A stretch of 64,000 nt of DNA from Dermatophilus congolensis (GTDB lineage: Bacteria; Actinomycetota; Actinomycetes; Actinomycetales; Dermatophilaceae). A model generated the notes under the pieces. That model was not told the origin of the DNA. It was given only the letters and a program-made list of their open reading frames with translations, and did no database searches. The stretch lies in assembly GCF_900187045.1 (NCBI RefSeq), contig NZ_LT906453.1, positions 1 to 64,000 of the forward strand, given 5' to 3'. The position numbers and the translations under genes were made by a program. Shown here piece by piece: positions 1 through 8,643 of this stretch; the first letter of the stretch is position 1, and each line of letters opens with the position of its first letter.

Positions 1-843
1 ATGATCACCACCCTGCCCGCAGAACCCATCACCCCCCAGCACATCGCCACCGCACACGAAGCGCTGCGCGCCAACAGCCCCCTGGTCCACTACCTCACCA
101 ACATCGTCGTAGCCAACACCACCGCCAACATCCTCCTCGCCGCCGGCGCAGCCCCCGCCGTCATCGATAACCCCCACGAAGCTGCCGCCTTCGCAACCAT
201 CGCATCCGGAGTGCTCATCAACCTCGGCACCCCCTACGAAGAAACCGTCACCGCCATGCGCGAAGCCGCCAACGGTGCACACAGCGCACACACCCCGTGG
301 GTTCTTGACCCCGTCGCCGCAGGTGCACTGCCCTGGCGCACCAACATCGCCCGCGAGCTAGCCACCCACTCCCCCAGCATCATCCGCGGCAACGCCTCCG
401 AAATCATGGGCCTCACTGGCGGTACAGGAGGACGCGGAGTCGACTCCACCGCTGCCACTGACGACGCCATCGAAGCAGCCATCGGCGCCTCACGCCAATA
501 CGACACCACTATCGCCATTTCCGGCGCCACCGACATCTTCATCACCACCACAGCAGAAGAAACCGCCGTCGTGCGAGGCAACAATGGTGTCCCTATGCTC
601 GCCCGCGTCATCGGAACCGGCTGCTCTCTAGGAGCGCTGATGGCCGCATACGCCTCAGTAGCCAGCCCCCTCCTCGCCGCCGTCGCAGCCACCACCCATC
701 TGAACATCGCGGGCGAAATCGCAGCCGAAAACAGCTCAGGGCCCGGATCCTTCGCCGTCAACCTACTCGACGCGCTCGACAACATCACCGCTGACCACAT
801 CACTAGCGGCGCCAACATCACCACCGAAACCATTCCCGCATGA
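1..843 (+). CDS. thiM: Hydroxyethylthiazole kinase ThiM
   Basis: Phosphorylates 4-methyl-5-(2-hydroxyethyl)thiazole in the cytoplasm so that salvaged thiazole can enter thiamine synthesis. The 280-residue protein has the usual ThiM length and ribokinase-like fold signatures: N-terminal HYLTNIVVANTTAN, the VLDPVAAGAL stretch near residue 101, RGNASEIMGL near 129, and the C-terminal GTGCSLGAL anion-hole motif whose Cys208 matches the family's active-site Cys. The ATG is the first base of the window, so the true start and any TPP riboswitch upstream cannot be seen. Its stop overlaps the thiE start (ATGA), so the two are translationally coupled. Family assignment is firm; the 5' end is the only uncertainty. 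Confidence 0.93.
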   Translation: MITTLPAEPITPQHIATAHEALRANSPLVHYLTNIVVANTTANILLAAGAAPAVIDNPHEAAAFATIASGVLINLGTPYEETVTAMREAANGAHSAHTPWVLDPVAAGALPWRTNIARELATHSPSIIRGNASEIMGLTGGTGGRGVDSTAATDDAIEAAIGASRQYDTTIAISGATDIFITTTAEETAVVRGNNGVPMLARVIGTGCSLGALMAAYASVASPLLAAVAATTHLNIAGEIAAENSSGPGSFAVNLLDALDNITADHITSGANITTETIPA

Positions 844-1493
844 CCCGCCCCGACCTATCCGTCTACCTTGTCACTGACACCACAATGGCCGGTTCACGGC
901 GCCTGCACGACATCGTTCAAGAGGCCGTCGCAGGCGGGGTAACCATTGTTCAAATACGTGACCCTCACGCTGAAGACCGTGCCTTTACTGAACTTGCCCG
1001 CAGTGTTGTGCACGCACTCACCGGCACCGGCATACCCGTCATCCTCAATGACCGTGTACACCTCGTTGCCGCCACCGGAGCAGACGGCGCCCACGTCGGA
1101 CAATCCGACATGCCTGTCACCGAAGCGCGCACCATCCTGGGCCCCGACGCCATCCTCGGCTTGTCCATCACCCGCCCTGAAGATCTGGCCGCCGCCATGA
1201 ACAAAGGTCCCGAGGCACTGACCCAACTCGACTACATCGGCGTAGGACCCATCCGCGACACCACCACCAAACCAGGACACGCACCAGCCACCGGTCTGGC
1301 CACACTCGCCGACATCATGGCCAAATCCCCGTGGCCTGGCGTAGCCATCGGCGGAATCACCGCAGCCGATGCCCCGGCCGTCCACGAAGCCGGAGCACAC
1401 GGACTATGCGTCGTCAGCGCCATCATGAACGCGCCCAACCCGCACTCAGCTGCAAAAGAACTCGCCGCCGCCTGGCACACAGCCACCCACTAA
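840..1493 (+). CDS. thiE: Thiamine phosphate synthase ThiE
   Basis: Condenses HMP-pyrophosphate with thiazole phosphate to give thiamine phosphate. The 217-residue TIM-barrel protein shows the family run in order: VQIRD (about residue 37), [21 protein letters not shown] (about 82), [14 protein letters not shown] followed by the TTTKPGH phosphate loop, and AIGGI near 177. The start codon overlaps the thiM stop by four bases. One oddity: the first motif reads QIRDP, where the family usually has Lys two residues after the Arg (QxRxK), so a substrate-contacting Lys appears replaced by Pro. All later motifs are intact, so I still call it functional. Confidence 0.93.
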   Translation: MTRPDLSVYLVTDTTMAGSRRLHDIVQEAVAGGVTIVQIRDPHAEDRAFTELARSVVHALTGTGIPVILNDRVHLVAATGADGAHVGQSDMPVTEARTILGPDAILGLSITRPEDLAAAMNKGPEALTQLDYIGVGPIRDTTTKPGHAPATGLATLADIMAKSPWPGVAIGGITAADAPAVHEAGAHGLCVVSAIMNAPNPHSAAKELAAAWHTATH

Positions 1494-1513
1494 CCGTTTC
1501 CCCAAGGGACCCC

Positions 1514-2353
1514 ATGAACACCCACCCAACCGCACTGACAATCGCTGGCTCTGACCCCTCTGGCGGCGCAGGAATCCAAGCCGACCTCAAAACTTTCTCG
1601 GCTCTAGGCGCTTACGGAAGCACCATCATCACCGCGCTCACCGCCCAAAACACCTGCAAAGTCACCGACGTACACCCCGTACCCGCCGACTTCATCCGCG
1701 CCCAATTCGACACTCTCACCAGCGATCTACACATCGACAGCATCAAAATCGGCATGCTCGCCACCCCAGCCATCGCCGATGAAGTCACAGACCTACTGGC
1801 CACCTACCAAAAAACCCGGGCCCGCCAACAACAGCCCCCCGCCTACATCGTTCTCGATCCCGTCATGGTCGCCACCAGCGGAGACAGCCTCATGGCCCCC
1901 AACACTCTGGAGGCACTCAAACGCCTCATACCCCTGGCCGACGTCATCACCCCCAACTTGCCCGAAGCAGCCACCCTGCTCAACACCACCCCTGCAACCA
2001 CTATCGAAGCCATGCGGCACCAAGCAACCGCTCTGCTAGACCTGGGCACCACCGCCGTCATGCTCAAGGGCGGCCACCTCATCACTAACACCAGCGACAC
2101 CACCGTCGACGTCTTCACCGACGCAACCGGAACCAGCGAACTGACTGGACCAGCCATAGCAACAACCAATACCCACGGCACAGGGTGCAGCCTCTCCTCG
2201 GCTCTAGCAGCTCTTCGCCCCCAGCAATCCGACTGGCATACCACCGCGGAACACGCCAAAACATGGCTTACCCACGCCCTCGAACACGCAGACGCCCTCG
2301 ACATCGGCAACGGCCACGGCCCCGTGCATCACTTTCACGCCTGGTGGAACTAA
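1514..2353 (+). CDS. thiD: Hydroxymethylpyrimidine (phosphate) kinase ThiD
   Basis: Phosphorylates HMP and HMP-phosphate to supply the pyrimidine half of thiamine. The 279-residue protein begins with [20 protein letters not shown], has the central [12 protein letters not shown] and ITPNLPEA motifs, and ends with the ribokinase-family [15 protein letters not shown], which carries the catalytic Cys/anion hole. I chose ATG 1514 because the family N-terminus aligns there; the open frame runs further upstream only inside thiE. It lies 20 bp after thiE and its TAA overlaps the next ATG (TAATG), giving tight coupling to tenA. No fused ThiE or TenA domain is present. Confident. Confidence 0.93.
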   Translation: MNTHPTALTIAGSDPSGGAGIQADLKTFSALGAYGSTIITALTAQNTCKVTDVHPVPADFIRAQFDTLTSDLHIDSIKIGMLATPAIADEVTDLLATYQKTRARQQQPPAYIVLDPVMVATSGDSLMAPNTLEALKRLIPLADVITPNLPEAATLLNTTPATTIEAMRHQATALLDLGTTAVMLKGGHLITNTSDTTVDVFTDATGTSELTGPAIATTNTHGTGCSLSSALAALRPQQSDWHTTAEHAKTWLTHALEHADALDIGNGHGPVHHFHAWWN

Positions 2354-3036
2354 TGGACTCCACTGTTACCCAACAATGGTGGCAAGACACCGCTACCATC
2401 CGCGCAGAAATCGACCGGTTACCCTTCCTCAACGCCCTGGCCGATGGCACCCTTGAACACAGCATTTTTGTGGAATACCTCGCCCAAGACGCGCACTATT
2501 TACGCGACTACGGCCGAGTCATGGCGATGCTGTCAGCGATAGCACCTACCAGGAAAGCCTCCGTTTTTTGGGCCACAACAGCTGCAGAGTCTCTCGAGAC
2601 TGAACAGCTTCTACACGACTCACATTTGTCCTACATCACTGCAGAAAGCTTCCCCGCACCCTCGCCCACGTGCGTGATGTACACGAGCTTCCTCCTGGCT
2701 GAAGCAACCCGTGGAAACTACGCAACTCTATCAGCAGCTGTGCTTCCTTGCTTCTGCGTCTATGACGATGTCGGTCGCAGACTCGCCGCGCGCGTGCGCG
2801 CAACGCGACCTCATGAGACGGATCTTGCTTGGCATCCTTACGGCGATTGGATCAGCACCTACGAAGATGATGCTTTCAGCGCCTCTGCTGCGAATGCCTC
2901 AGCTTTAGTGAATGAAGCTGCAATAACAGCCACCGCAGCAGTACGTGCGCGCATGCGCGAGGTCTACATCATGGCTACTCGATGTGAATGGATGTTTTGG
3001 CAAGCAGCTTGGCGGCAAGAACGGTGGCCGGTCTAA
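2353..3036 (+). CDS. tenA: Aminopyrimidine aminohydrolase / thiaminase II, TenA family
   Basis: TenA enzymes hydrolyse aminopyrimidine breakdown products of thiamine to HMP, which ThiD then phosphorylates. The 227-residue all-helical protein has the family's Asp47 (EYLAQDAHYL), the catalytic Cys133 in AVLPCFCVYDDVG and the C-terminal Glu212 in CEWMFWQAAW. The ATG overlaps the thiD stop, which fixes the start. Being last in thiM-thiE-thiD-tenA it completes a salvage operon; no thiC, thiG or thiazole-synthesis gene lies in the window. From about 2500 onward base use is visibly less C-rich than in the three upstream genes. Family call firm; exact substrate (thiamine versus aminopyrimidine) is inference. 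Confidence 0.88.
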   Translation: MDSTVTQQWWQDTATIRAEIDRLPFLNALADGTLEHSIFVEYLAQDAHYLRDYGRVMAMLSAIAPTRKASVFWATTAAESLETEQLLHDSHLSYITAESFPAPSPTCVMYTSFLLAEATRGNYATLSAAVLPCFCVYDDVGRRLAARVRATRPHETDLAWHPYGDWISTYEDDAFSASAANASALVNEAAITATAAVRARMREVYIMATRCEWMFWQAAWRQERWPV

Positions 3037-3064
3037 CTGACTGTCCTGTAAGTCCTCATGACGT

Positions 3065-3106
3065 AGAGAGGCTGCCCACCCCGTACTACGGGTGGGCAGC
3101 CTCTCT
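3065..3106. terminator. Bidirectional terminator hairpin after tenA
   Basis: A perfect 17-bp inverted repeat (3065-3081 with 3090-3106) around an 8-nt loop, placed between the convergent tenA and TQXA genes. There is no clear T-run, as is common for actinobacterial terminators. Confidence 0.8.
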
Positions 3107-3140
3107 AGCAGTTGCTAACTGAGTTGATTGTTAGTTCAGA

Positions 3141-4865
3141 TCAGCCTCGGGCAAAGAATTTCTGCACCGTCTTCTTAGCGGTGCCCCACGCGTTCTTAGC
3201 AGTGGCGCCCTTACCAAGCTCCCATGCGATGACGTGGGTGCGTCCTGCAGCAGAGGAAGCCAGCTTGCTTGCGGTGTTGACGTCGCCGATCTTCGCGCTG
3301 GTTTTGGCGTTGATCGCTTTCATGATGTCAGCGTGGCTAGCGTTGGCTGGCACCGTGACAGTGACGATCTGCCAGGCAGAGCGGCCCCACATGAACTTGT
3401 CCTCGCGGTACTTCAGTACACCGTCGTTATCCAAAGCGGCGACACCACGTGCCTGGACCGCGTTCTGTGGCATGTAGCGGTCAACCTGGAAGGTGCGAGT
3501 CACCATCGGGGTGGCTGCTTTACGAACCTTCTTGGGCTGTTCGGCGCGGTTTTTTTCCTTGCGTGGGGCTGCTGGTGCCGGGGTGGAAGGAGCAGGAGTG
3601 GTCGGGGCGGTGGGCTCGACCGGAGCAGGGGCAGCCGGGGTGGTTGGCACAACTGGTGCCGGTGCTGGGGTGGTGGGCTGGACCGGTGCCGGTGTTGTAG
3701 GAACAACTGGTGCTGGGGTGACAGGGGCAGTCGGTGCCGGAGTGGTTGGCTCAACTGGAGCAGGAGCAGCTGGTTCTGCGGTCCAGTTAATCGTGGTTTT
3801 TGCCATGACGTGTTGTGTTACTGCCTTGGCTGTGATGAGGGACTGGCTGCCCTTGGCGTACCAGACTGTTCCAACTGGTGAAGGCTGTCCTTGGGCATCG
3901 GCTGAGATTTCCACTGATCCTGCGGCAGCGCTGCTTGGAACTGCTAGCTGCATCGTGGTGCCATCGGTGACTGCGGTGAGTTTGACGTCTCCGGTGTATT
4001 CCTTGCCCGAGACGGTAAGGGTCGCGCCTTCGGGCAGAGAGACGTTGACGTTGGCGGGTGCAGTGGATTTGAGGGTGAGGGGTTTGAATACGTTGCCAGC
4101 GACGTTGGTGCTGTTTGCGTTTTGGAAGAAGATTGAGGGAGTGACGTTCTCGACGACGGGAGCTTTTTCGGCGCGCTCGATCAGACGCTGGTAGGCCTCG
4201 TAAATGTCGATCTGGCTGCCGTCGGCGAAACGTCCGATGCGGGTGTGGTTTGCCTCGTCGATCCAGTTGTCGGAGAGGTCAATACCGTTCGCGAAGTGCC
4301 AGATAGCCAGCTGGGTGGCGTCGCGCATGGCGCGGTTGAGGTCTTTTTCGCTGTAGGTGCTGCCGTCGGCGTAGGTGGGTAGTTCCATGCCGAGTGAGGC
4401 GAAAACCTCACGTGCAGGCTTTTGGGGGTAGGAGTTAGCCAGGAGCCACAGGACTTTGTGTTTGTTTGCAGACCAGGAAGCGCGACGCTCGGCGGTTTTT
4501 GCTTGTGAGGTGTAGGTTTCCCAGTCTTGTGCGGAGTAGGCGCCACGGACGCCGGCGATGCTGTCCAGGATTGGGGTGTCGACTTCGATGCAGTAGGCGT
4601 AGATTTCCTGGCCGGAGTCATCGCCACGCAGCTGCAGGATCAGTGGTGCGACAGCCTCGTTCATTGCTTTGTCTTGAAGGATGTACTGGTTGCCGTTGCC
4701 GAGTGCTTGGAGGAACGTGGCGGTGTTGTCTGTGGCGGTGGCTTCGGCAGCGTGAGCGTGGGGTGCGAATTGGCTGTTCATGCCGACCATGGCTGCGGCG
4801 ATGCTTAGGGCGGCGATAGCGCGTTTGCTGGTGGTGATGGCTCGTGCGTTGGTGGTGATGCTCAT
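3141..4865 (-). CDS. Secreted TQXA (Cys-Gln thioester) surface protein with Pro/Thr-rich stalk
   Basis: 574 residues. A signal peptide ends near AHAHA/AE (residue 39). An N-terminal thioester domain follows, with Cys92 in YAYCIEVD and Gln185 in DATQLAIWHFANG; in this family the two side chains form an internal thioester used for covalent attachment to host or other surfaces. Residues about 240-363 look like a beta-sandwich module, 365-434 is a Pro/Ala/Thr-rich stalk, and the last 140 residues are basic and globular. I chose ATG 4865 because AGAGGA lies just upstream; the frame's earlier Met has no signal peptide. Unusually there is no LPxTG sortase motif or C-terminal membrane anchor, so how it stays on the wall is unknown. 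The adhesin role is inferred from the family. Confidence 0.82.
   Translation of the reverse strand: MSITTNARAITTSKRAIAALSIAAAMVGMNSQFAPHAHAAEATATDNTATFLQALGNGNQYILQDKAMNEAVAPLILQLRGDDSGQEIYAYCIEVDTPILDSIAGVRGAYSAQDWETYTSQAKTAERRASWSANKHKVLWLLANSYPQKPAREVFASLGMELPTYADGSTYSEKDLNRAMRDATQLAIWHFANGIDLSDNWIDEANHTRIGRFADGSQIDIYEAYQRLIERAEKAPVVENVTPSIFFQNANSTNVAGNVFKPLTLKSTAPANVNVSLPEGATLTVSGKEYTGDVKLTAVTDGTTMQLAVPSSAAAGSVEISADAQGQPSPVGTVWYAKGSQSLITAKAVTQHVMAKTTINWTAEPAAPAPVEPTTPAPTAPVTPAPVVPTTPAPVQPTTPAPAPVVPTTPAAPAPVEPTAPTTPAPSTPAPAAPRKEKNRAEQPKKVRKAATPMVTRTFQVDRYMPQNAVQARGVAALDNDGVLKYREDKFMWGRSAWQIVTVTVPANASHADIMKAINAKTSAKIGDVNTASKLASSAAGRTHVIAWELGKGATAKNAWGTAKKTVQKFFARG
3564..3773 (-). repeat. 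Imperfect Pro-Ala-Thr repeat region (stalk)
   Basis: Degenerate repeats of the type APVxPTTPAP encode residues 365-434 of the TQXA protein. Such low-complexity DNA may vary in copy number between strains. Confidence 0.75.
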
Positions 4866-5286
4866 GGTGTTCCTCTTTCGTGCGGGCGGGTGGTCGCCCG
4901 CTGTGCTGAGTGTTCGGTGTCGTGGTAGCCACGACACCGTGGCTTCCCCCTGTGGTCGGCGTGGAGTTTCCGCTGCCGGTCGCTGCGTTTTTCCCCTCTT
5001 GCGGCGACACCAACCTGATCGACCGTCCTGATCGGGACTTGAGCAGTCGTCCGATAAAAAAGTGAGGAAAGTTGTTCACTCGTCCTACTCGGCGGCCATA
5101 AAAATGGCTTGATTTATCGAATTCGCCTGTGCTGGATGTTTTTTGTTTTTCAGGCCGGAGTGAGTGACTTGTGTCTAAGACGTGCGTTCAAGTCGCGTAT
5201 GCGCTCATGTGGTGGCGGGTGCTGTACGTCTGTCTTATTGACGAAGGTGGCGGTCGGCTTACTTCGAGGGGTTGGGGAACATAGCG
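4866..5286. other. Intergenic region upstream of the TQXA gene
   Basis: About 420 bases without a supportable gene; it should hold the TQXA promoter. The stretch around 5040-5160 is AT-richer than its surroundings. A 123-codon plus-strand frame starting at 5109 has no family features and unlikely composition. Confidence 0.5.
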
Positions 5287-5318
5287 AGGGCGCCCATCCG
5301 GTAGTGGATGGGCGCCCT
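5287..5318 (-). terminator. Terminator hairpin downstream of the amino-acid permease
   Basis: Perfect 13-bp stem (5287-5299 with 5306-5318), 6-nt loop, about 20 bp past the permease stop. No T-run. Confidence 0.7.
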
Positions 5319-5340
5319 GGTGTGATGGTGGTCGGGGCTG

Positions 5341-6828
5341 TTAGGCCGTGGGTTGGGTTTGGGGGGTTTGTGTGTCCTTGTTGGTGGTGTTTTTGCGGAC
5401 AAAGACCCAGGCCACGCCGAGGAAGAGGAACCAGAAGGGGGTTACTAGAAGCGCTTGGAGGGTGTCAGTTTCTTGGGTGAGTAGGACAAGAACGAATGCG
5501 AAGAAAGCCAGCACTACCCAGCACATGGGGACGCCACCGGGCATTTTGAATGCGGATGCTGCGTGTGCTTCGGGGTGGCGTTTGCGGTAGACCATGTAGC
5601 TGCACAGGATGAGCGTCCATACGAAAATGAATAGGACGGCTGAGATGGTGGTGACGACGGTGAAAGCTCCCATGATGGTGTCGCTGGCGAGTAAGAAGAC
5701 TGCGCAGGCCACCAGGGCAACGGAGAGGAAGAGTCCATTTTGGGGGACTTTGCGGCTGGAGAGTTTCCCGAATGCTGCTGGGGCCATTTTGTTGTGTGCC
5801 AGGCCGTAGAGCATTCGTGAAGTGGAGAAGATGCCGGAGTTCGCGGAGCTGGAGGCAGAGGTGAGAACAACGAAGTTCATGATGGAGGCTGCTCCGGCAA
5901 AGCCGACGAGCTGGAACATGTTCACGAATGGGGATACGGCGGGGTTGATCTGGTCCCAGGGGGTCACGGTCATGATGGCCATGAGCGCGAAGACGTAGAA
6001 CAAGACGACGCGGATCGGGATGGAGTTGATGGCTTTGGGCAGGCTGCGTTGCGGGTCGGCTGTTTCGGCGGCGGTGGTTCCTACGAGTTCAATTCCGACG
6101 AAGGCGAATACGGCGATCTGAAAACCTGCGAAGAATCCGGGCAGGCCATGGGGGAAGAGGCCGCCGGGCCGGTCCCATAGGTGGGTGAATGAGGCTTTGA
6201 TGCCTTCGGGTGAGGTGAATCCAACAACTGCCAGGAAGATCCCTAGCGCGATGAGTACGACGATCGCGATGACTTTGATGATGGCGAACCAGAATTCGAG
6301 TTCACCGAAGAGTTTGACTGTCAGGAGATTCAAGCCCAGAAGGCCTAAGAGAGTGATGAGGGATAGGGCGATTGCTAGTGGGGTCAAGACGTCGGGGTCG
6401 GGGCCGTGGACCCAAAAGTTCCAATAGCCAGCCACGGCGATGACGTCGGCCATGCCGGTGACGACCCAGCAGAGCCAGTAGGTCCATCCGGAGAAAAACC
6501 CAGCCCAGGGGCCGAGGAATTCGGCAGCGAAGTCTTGGAATGACTTGTATTCGAGGTTGTGCAGGAGTAGTTCGCCCATGGCGCGCATGACGAAGAAGAG
6601 CATCACGCCGATGATGAGGTAGACGAACATGATGGATGGTCCAGCGACGCTGATGGTTTTGCCTGAACCCATGAACAGGCCGGTACCGATAGCGCCACCG
6701 ATGGCGATGAGTTGGATGTGGCGGTTGGTGAGGCTTCGCTCCAGGGTTATCTGGGCATCGCTGTGGCCGCTGAAGTGGTGGGCGCTGTGGCTGCCCTGGG
6801 GTGGGGTATCAGTCATTTGCCATCGCAT
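5341..6828 (-). CDS. Amino-acid permease, AAT/APC family (CycA-like)
   Basis: Proton-coupled amino-acid importer of the inner membrane. The 495-residue protein has about 12 membrane segments. It opens with the AAT-family signature LTNRHIQLIAIGGAIGTGLF, followed by GKTISVAGPS and the fingerprint MRAMGELLLHN. FVGIELVGTTAAETADP and SANSGIFSTSRMLYGLA are also typical. Sequence feel is closest to the D-serine/D-alanine/glycine transporter CycA, but aromatic or other neutral amino acids cannot be excluded. Two in-frame ATGs (6828 and 6816) are possible and neither has a strong ribosome-binding site. It is monocistronic, with hairpins on both sides. Confidence 0.85.
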   Translation of the reverse strand: MRWQMTDTPPQGSHSAHHFSGHSDAQITLERSLTNRHIQLIAIGGAIGTGLFMGSGKTISVAGPSIMFVYLIIGVMLFFVMRAMGELLLHNLEYKSFQDFAAEFLGPWAGFFSGWTYWLCWVVTGMADVIAVAGYWNFWVHGPDPDVLTPLAIALSLITLLGLLGLNLLTVKLFGELEFWFAIIKVIAIVVLIALGIFLAVVGFTSPEGIKASFTHLWDRPGGLFPHGLPGFFAGFQIAVFAFVGIELVGTTAAETADPQRSLPKAINSIPIRVVLFYVFALMAIMTVTPWDQINPAVSPFVNMFQLVGFAGAASIMNFVVLTSASSSANSGIFSTSRMLYGLAHNKMAPAAFGKLSSRKVPQNGLFLSVALVACAVFLLASDTIMGAFTVVTTISAVLFIFVWTLILCSYMVYRKRHPEAHAASAFKMPGGVPMCWVVLAFFAFVLVLLTQETDTLQALLVTPFWFLFLGVAWVFVRKNTTNKDTQTPQTQPTA

Positions 6829-6970
6829 TCTCGTGAGGGCACGGCGGGTGCACCGTGGTGGGGGTCACATCGTTGTGACACCAGTAACACGCATTAAATA
6901 ACGAATGACTGGTTGGTGGCACGAAACTGCGCAATGAGATATCTGGGTTTCGGTGATGGTGTGTATGCAT

Positions 6971-7030
6971 GAGAACGGGCCCGTCTCGGGAAAGGAGAGG
7001 TGTTCTCCCTAGAGACGGGCCCGCGTTCTC
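6971..7030 (-). terminator. Terminator hairpin downstream of the subtilase
   Basis: Long inverted repeat (6971-6987 with 7012-7030, a 2-nt bulge) enclosing a smaller hairpin at 6994-7008, ten bases past the protease stop. Confidence 0.75.
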
Positions 7031-7039
7031 GAGCGCGTG

Positions 7040-8488
7040 TCAGCGCAGTTTGTCGGCGGCTTTGAGCGCGGCCGGGGCGTTTACTTCACCGTGTCCGAAG
7101 TAGTTGGTGAGTTTTCCTTTGGCGCGGCAGGGCTGCTCGGTGCTGATCTTCCCGGACTTGGCGCAGGTGCGGGGCTTTGCGCTTTCTTCGAGGATCTTCT
7201 CGATTTGGTCTGGGGTGGCGTTGGGCAGTTTCTGCTTGACCAAGGCAGCGACAGCGGACACTGCTGGGGAGGAGAAAGACGTGCCCGCGTTCTGCTCGTA
7301 CTCCCCCGGGACGGTGGCGAATACGCCGGATCCGCGGGCGGTGAGGTCGACGACTCCCAGGCCGGAGCTGGAAGAAACAGCGACGGTGCCGTCTTCATCG
7401 AGTTCGCCGACACCAAGGACGCCAGGAACCTCAGCAAGGAGTGCTTTCAGGCGCGAGGACAGCGGCGGCAGGTTGCGCTCGGCGTTCGACGGCGGAATGT
7501 GGGGCTTGTCGGAGAGGTCTTCGCCGGAGTTTCCGGTGGCGGCGATGTTGAGCACTCCGTGCTTGCGGGACCAGTCGTATGCCTTGTTCACTGCGGTGAT
7601 GGCGGGGCCTTGGTCTGGGTCTTTGGGGTCCCAGAGGGCGCGGCGGGTGGCTTTAACGTTGTCCAAGCCGTAGGAGTGGTTAACGATGGGCAGTTTGTAT
7701 TTGACTGCTTGCATCGCGGCACAGATGGAGGCTTCGGGGTAGATGTTGCCGTTGTCGGAGACGACGCGCATGGCAACTACCTGGGCTTTAGGGGCAATGC
7801 CGACCATGCCAGCACCGTCTCGCACGGCGGTCATGATGGAGGAAACCATCGTGCCGTGGGTGTCTCCCTTGGCGCTGGGGCGCCAGAGGTCGTTGCCGCC
7901 TTGCCACACACCTGCTGCGGTGCACGAGCCGGAGCGGGTTTTGTCGATGCGTCCGGCGAGTTCGTTGTGCTCGTCGTAGACACCGTCGTCGGCGACGCCA
8001 ATGGTCACGCCGGAGCCGTCAGCTCCCTTAGGCAGGGAGGTTGCTCCAACGAACTGGGTGAGTTCGCCAGGCTTTTCAGCTTTCTTGGGTGGCGCGACTT
8101 TTTTGCGGGGCTGGCGTGGTTTTTCCTTCTGGACCGCGCCTGCTGCACCGACGGACTGGATGCCGGGCACCTTGCGGATCTGCTGGACGATGCTCTTGAC
8201 CTTGGCTTCGGGGGCAACACCGACGGTTACACCGATTTCTGGCCAGGAGGTGGCGTAGGTTGCGCCAGCTTTCTTGATGGCTTCGGTGGCGGTTTTAGTG
8301 CCTTTTTCGCCGGGTTCGGTGTTGATGATGAAGCTGTGGCCAGCCGGGATTTTGCCAGCGGTTTTCGTGGTGTGCGCGGCTGGCGGAGCTTCTGGCTGGG
8401 AGGCAGCTCCGGCCGTGGGTGCGAATGCCAGGGGTGAGATAAGAGCAACAGCGGAGGCGATCACTAAGGATCTGCGGATCATCTTCAT
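7040..8488 (-). CDS. Secreted S8 family serine protease (subtilase)
   Basis: Extracellular subtilisin-like protease of 482 residues. A signal peptide (about 1-29, ending TAGAA) is followed by an I9-like inhibitory propeptide (about 50-115), a basic Lys/Pro-rich linker (120-140) and the catalytic domain. The triad is visible: Asp167 in VADDGVYDEH, His211 in DTHGTMVSS and Ser404 in GTSFSSPAV, with oxyanion Asn320 in AATGNSGED. AGGAG lies upstream of ATG 8488. The Cys pairs near 189/256 and the C-terminus suggest disulfides. It ends without a wall anchor, so it is probably released. Substrate is unknown; protein or host-tissue degradation is inference. Confidence 0.9.
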   Translation of the reverse strand: MKMIRRSLVIASAVALISPLAFAPTAGAASQPEAPPAAHTTKTAGKIPAGHSFIINTEPGEKGTKTATEAIKKAGATYATSWPEIGVTVGVAPEAKVKSIVQQIRKVPGIQSVGAAGAVQKEKPRQPRKKVAPPKKAEKPGELTQFVGATSLPKGADGSGVTIGVADDGVYDEHNELAGRIDKTRSGSCTAAGVWQGGNDLWRPSAKGDTHGTMVSSIMTAVRDGAGMVGIAPKAQVVAMRVVSDNGNIYPEASICAAMQAVKYKLPIVNHSYGLDNVKATRRALWDPKDPDQGPAITAVNKAYDWSRKHGVLNIAATGNSGEDLSDKPHIPPSNAERNLPPLSSRLKALLAEVPGVLGVGELDEDGTVAVSSSSGLGVVDLTARGSGVFATVPGEYEQNAGTSFSSPAVSAVAALVKQKLPNATPDQIEKILEESAKPRTCAKSGKISTEQPCRAKGKLTNYFGHGEVNAPAALKAADKLR

Positions 8489-8603
8489 GAGGAAAACTCC
8501 TGTGGGAGAGTGCGAATAGCTATATGTTCGCCCACATTGCTCACACTATGTTCACAGTGGACTCACACTCGTGGGTCACACCGGTTTTTTTGCTGCGTAC
8601 AGC

Positions 8604-8640
8604 ATTTGGCGCTGCGAGTTTTCTGCTCGCAGCGCCAAAT
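8604..8640 (-). terminator. Terminator hairpin downstream of clpB
   Basis: Perfect 15-bp stem (8604-8618 with 8626-8640) around a 7-nt loop, three bases beyond the clpB stop. Confidence 0.8.
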
Positions 8641-8643
8641 TCG

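Noticed and set aside
1-60. TPP riboswitch for the thi operon
   Set aside because: The window begins at the thiM start codon, so any leader is outside it.
3234-4194. Long plus-strand frames over the Pro/Thr-rich region of the TQXA gene
   Set aside because: Gly/Trp/Val-rich translations are antisense of the PT repeats; no start signal or family.
7037-8437. 466-codon plus-strand open frame opposite the subtilase
   Set aside because: It is the mirror of a clear protease gene with signal peptide, triad and ribosome-binding site. Its Gly/Asp/Val-rich translation is typical antisense of a GC-rich gene.
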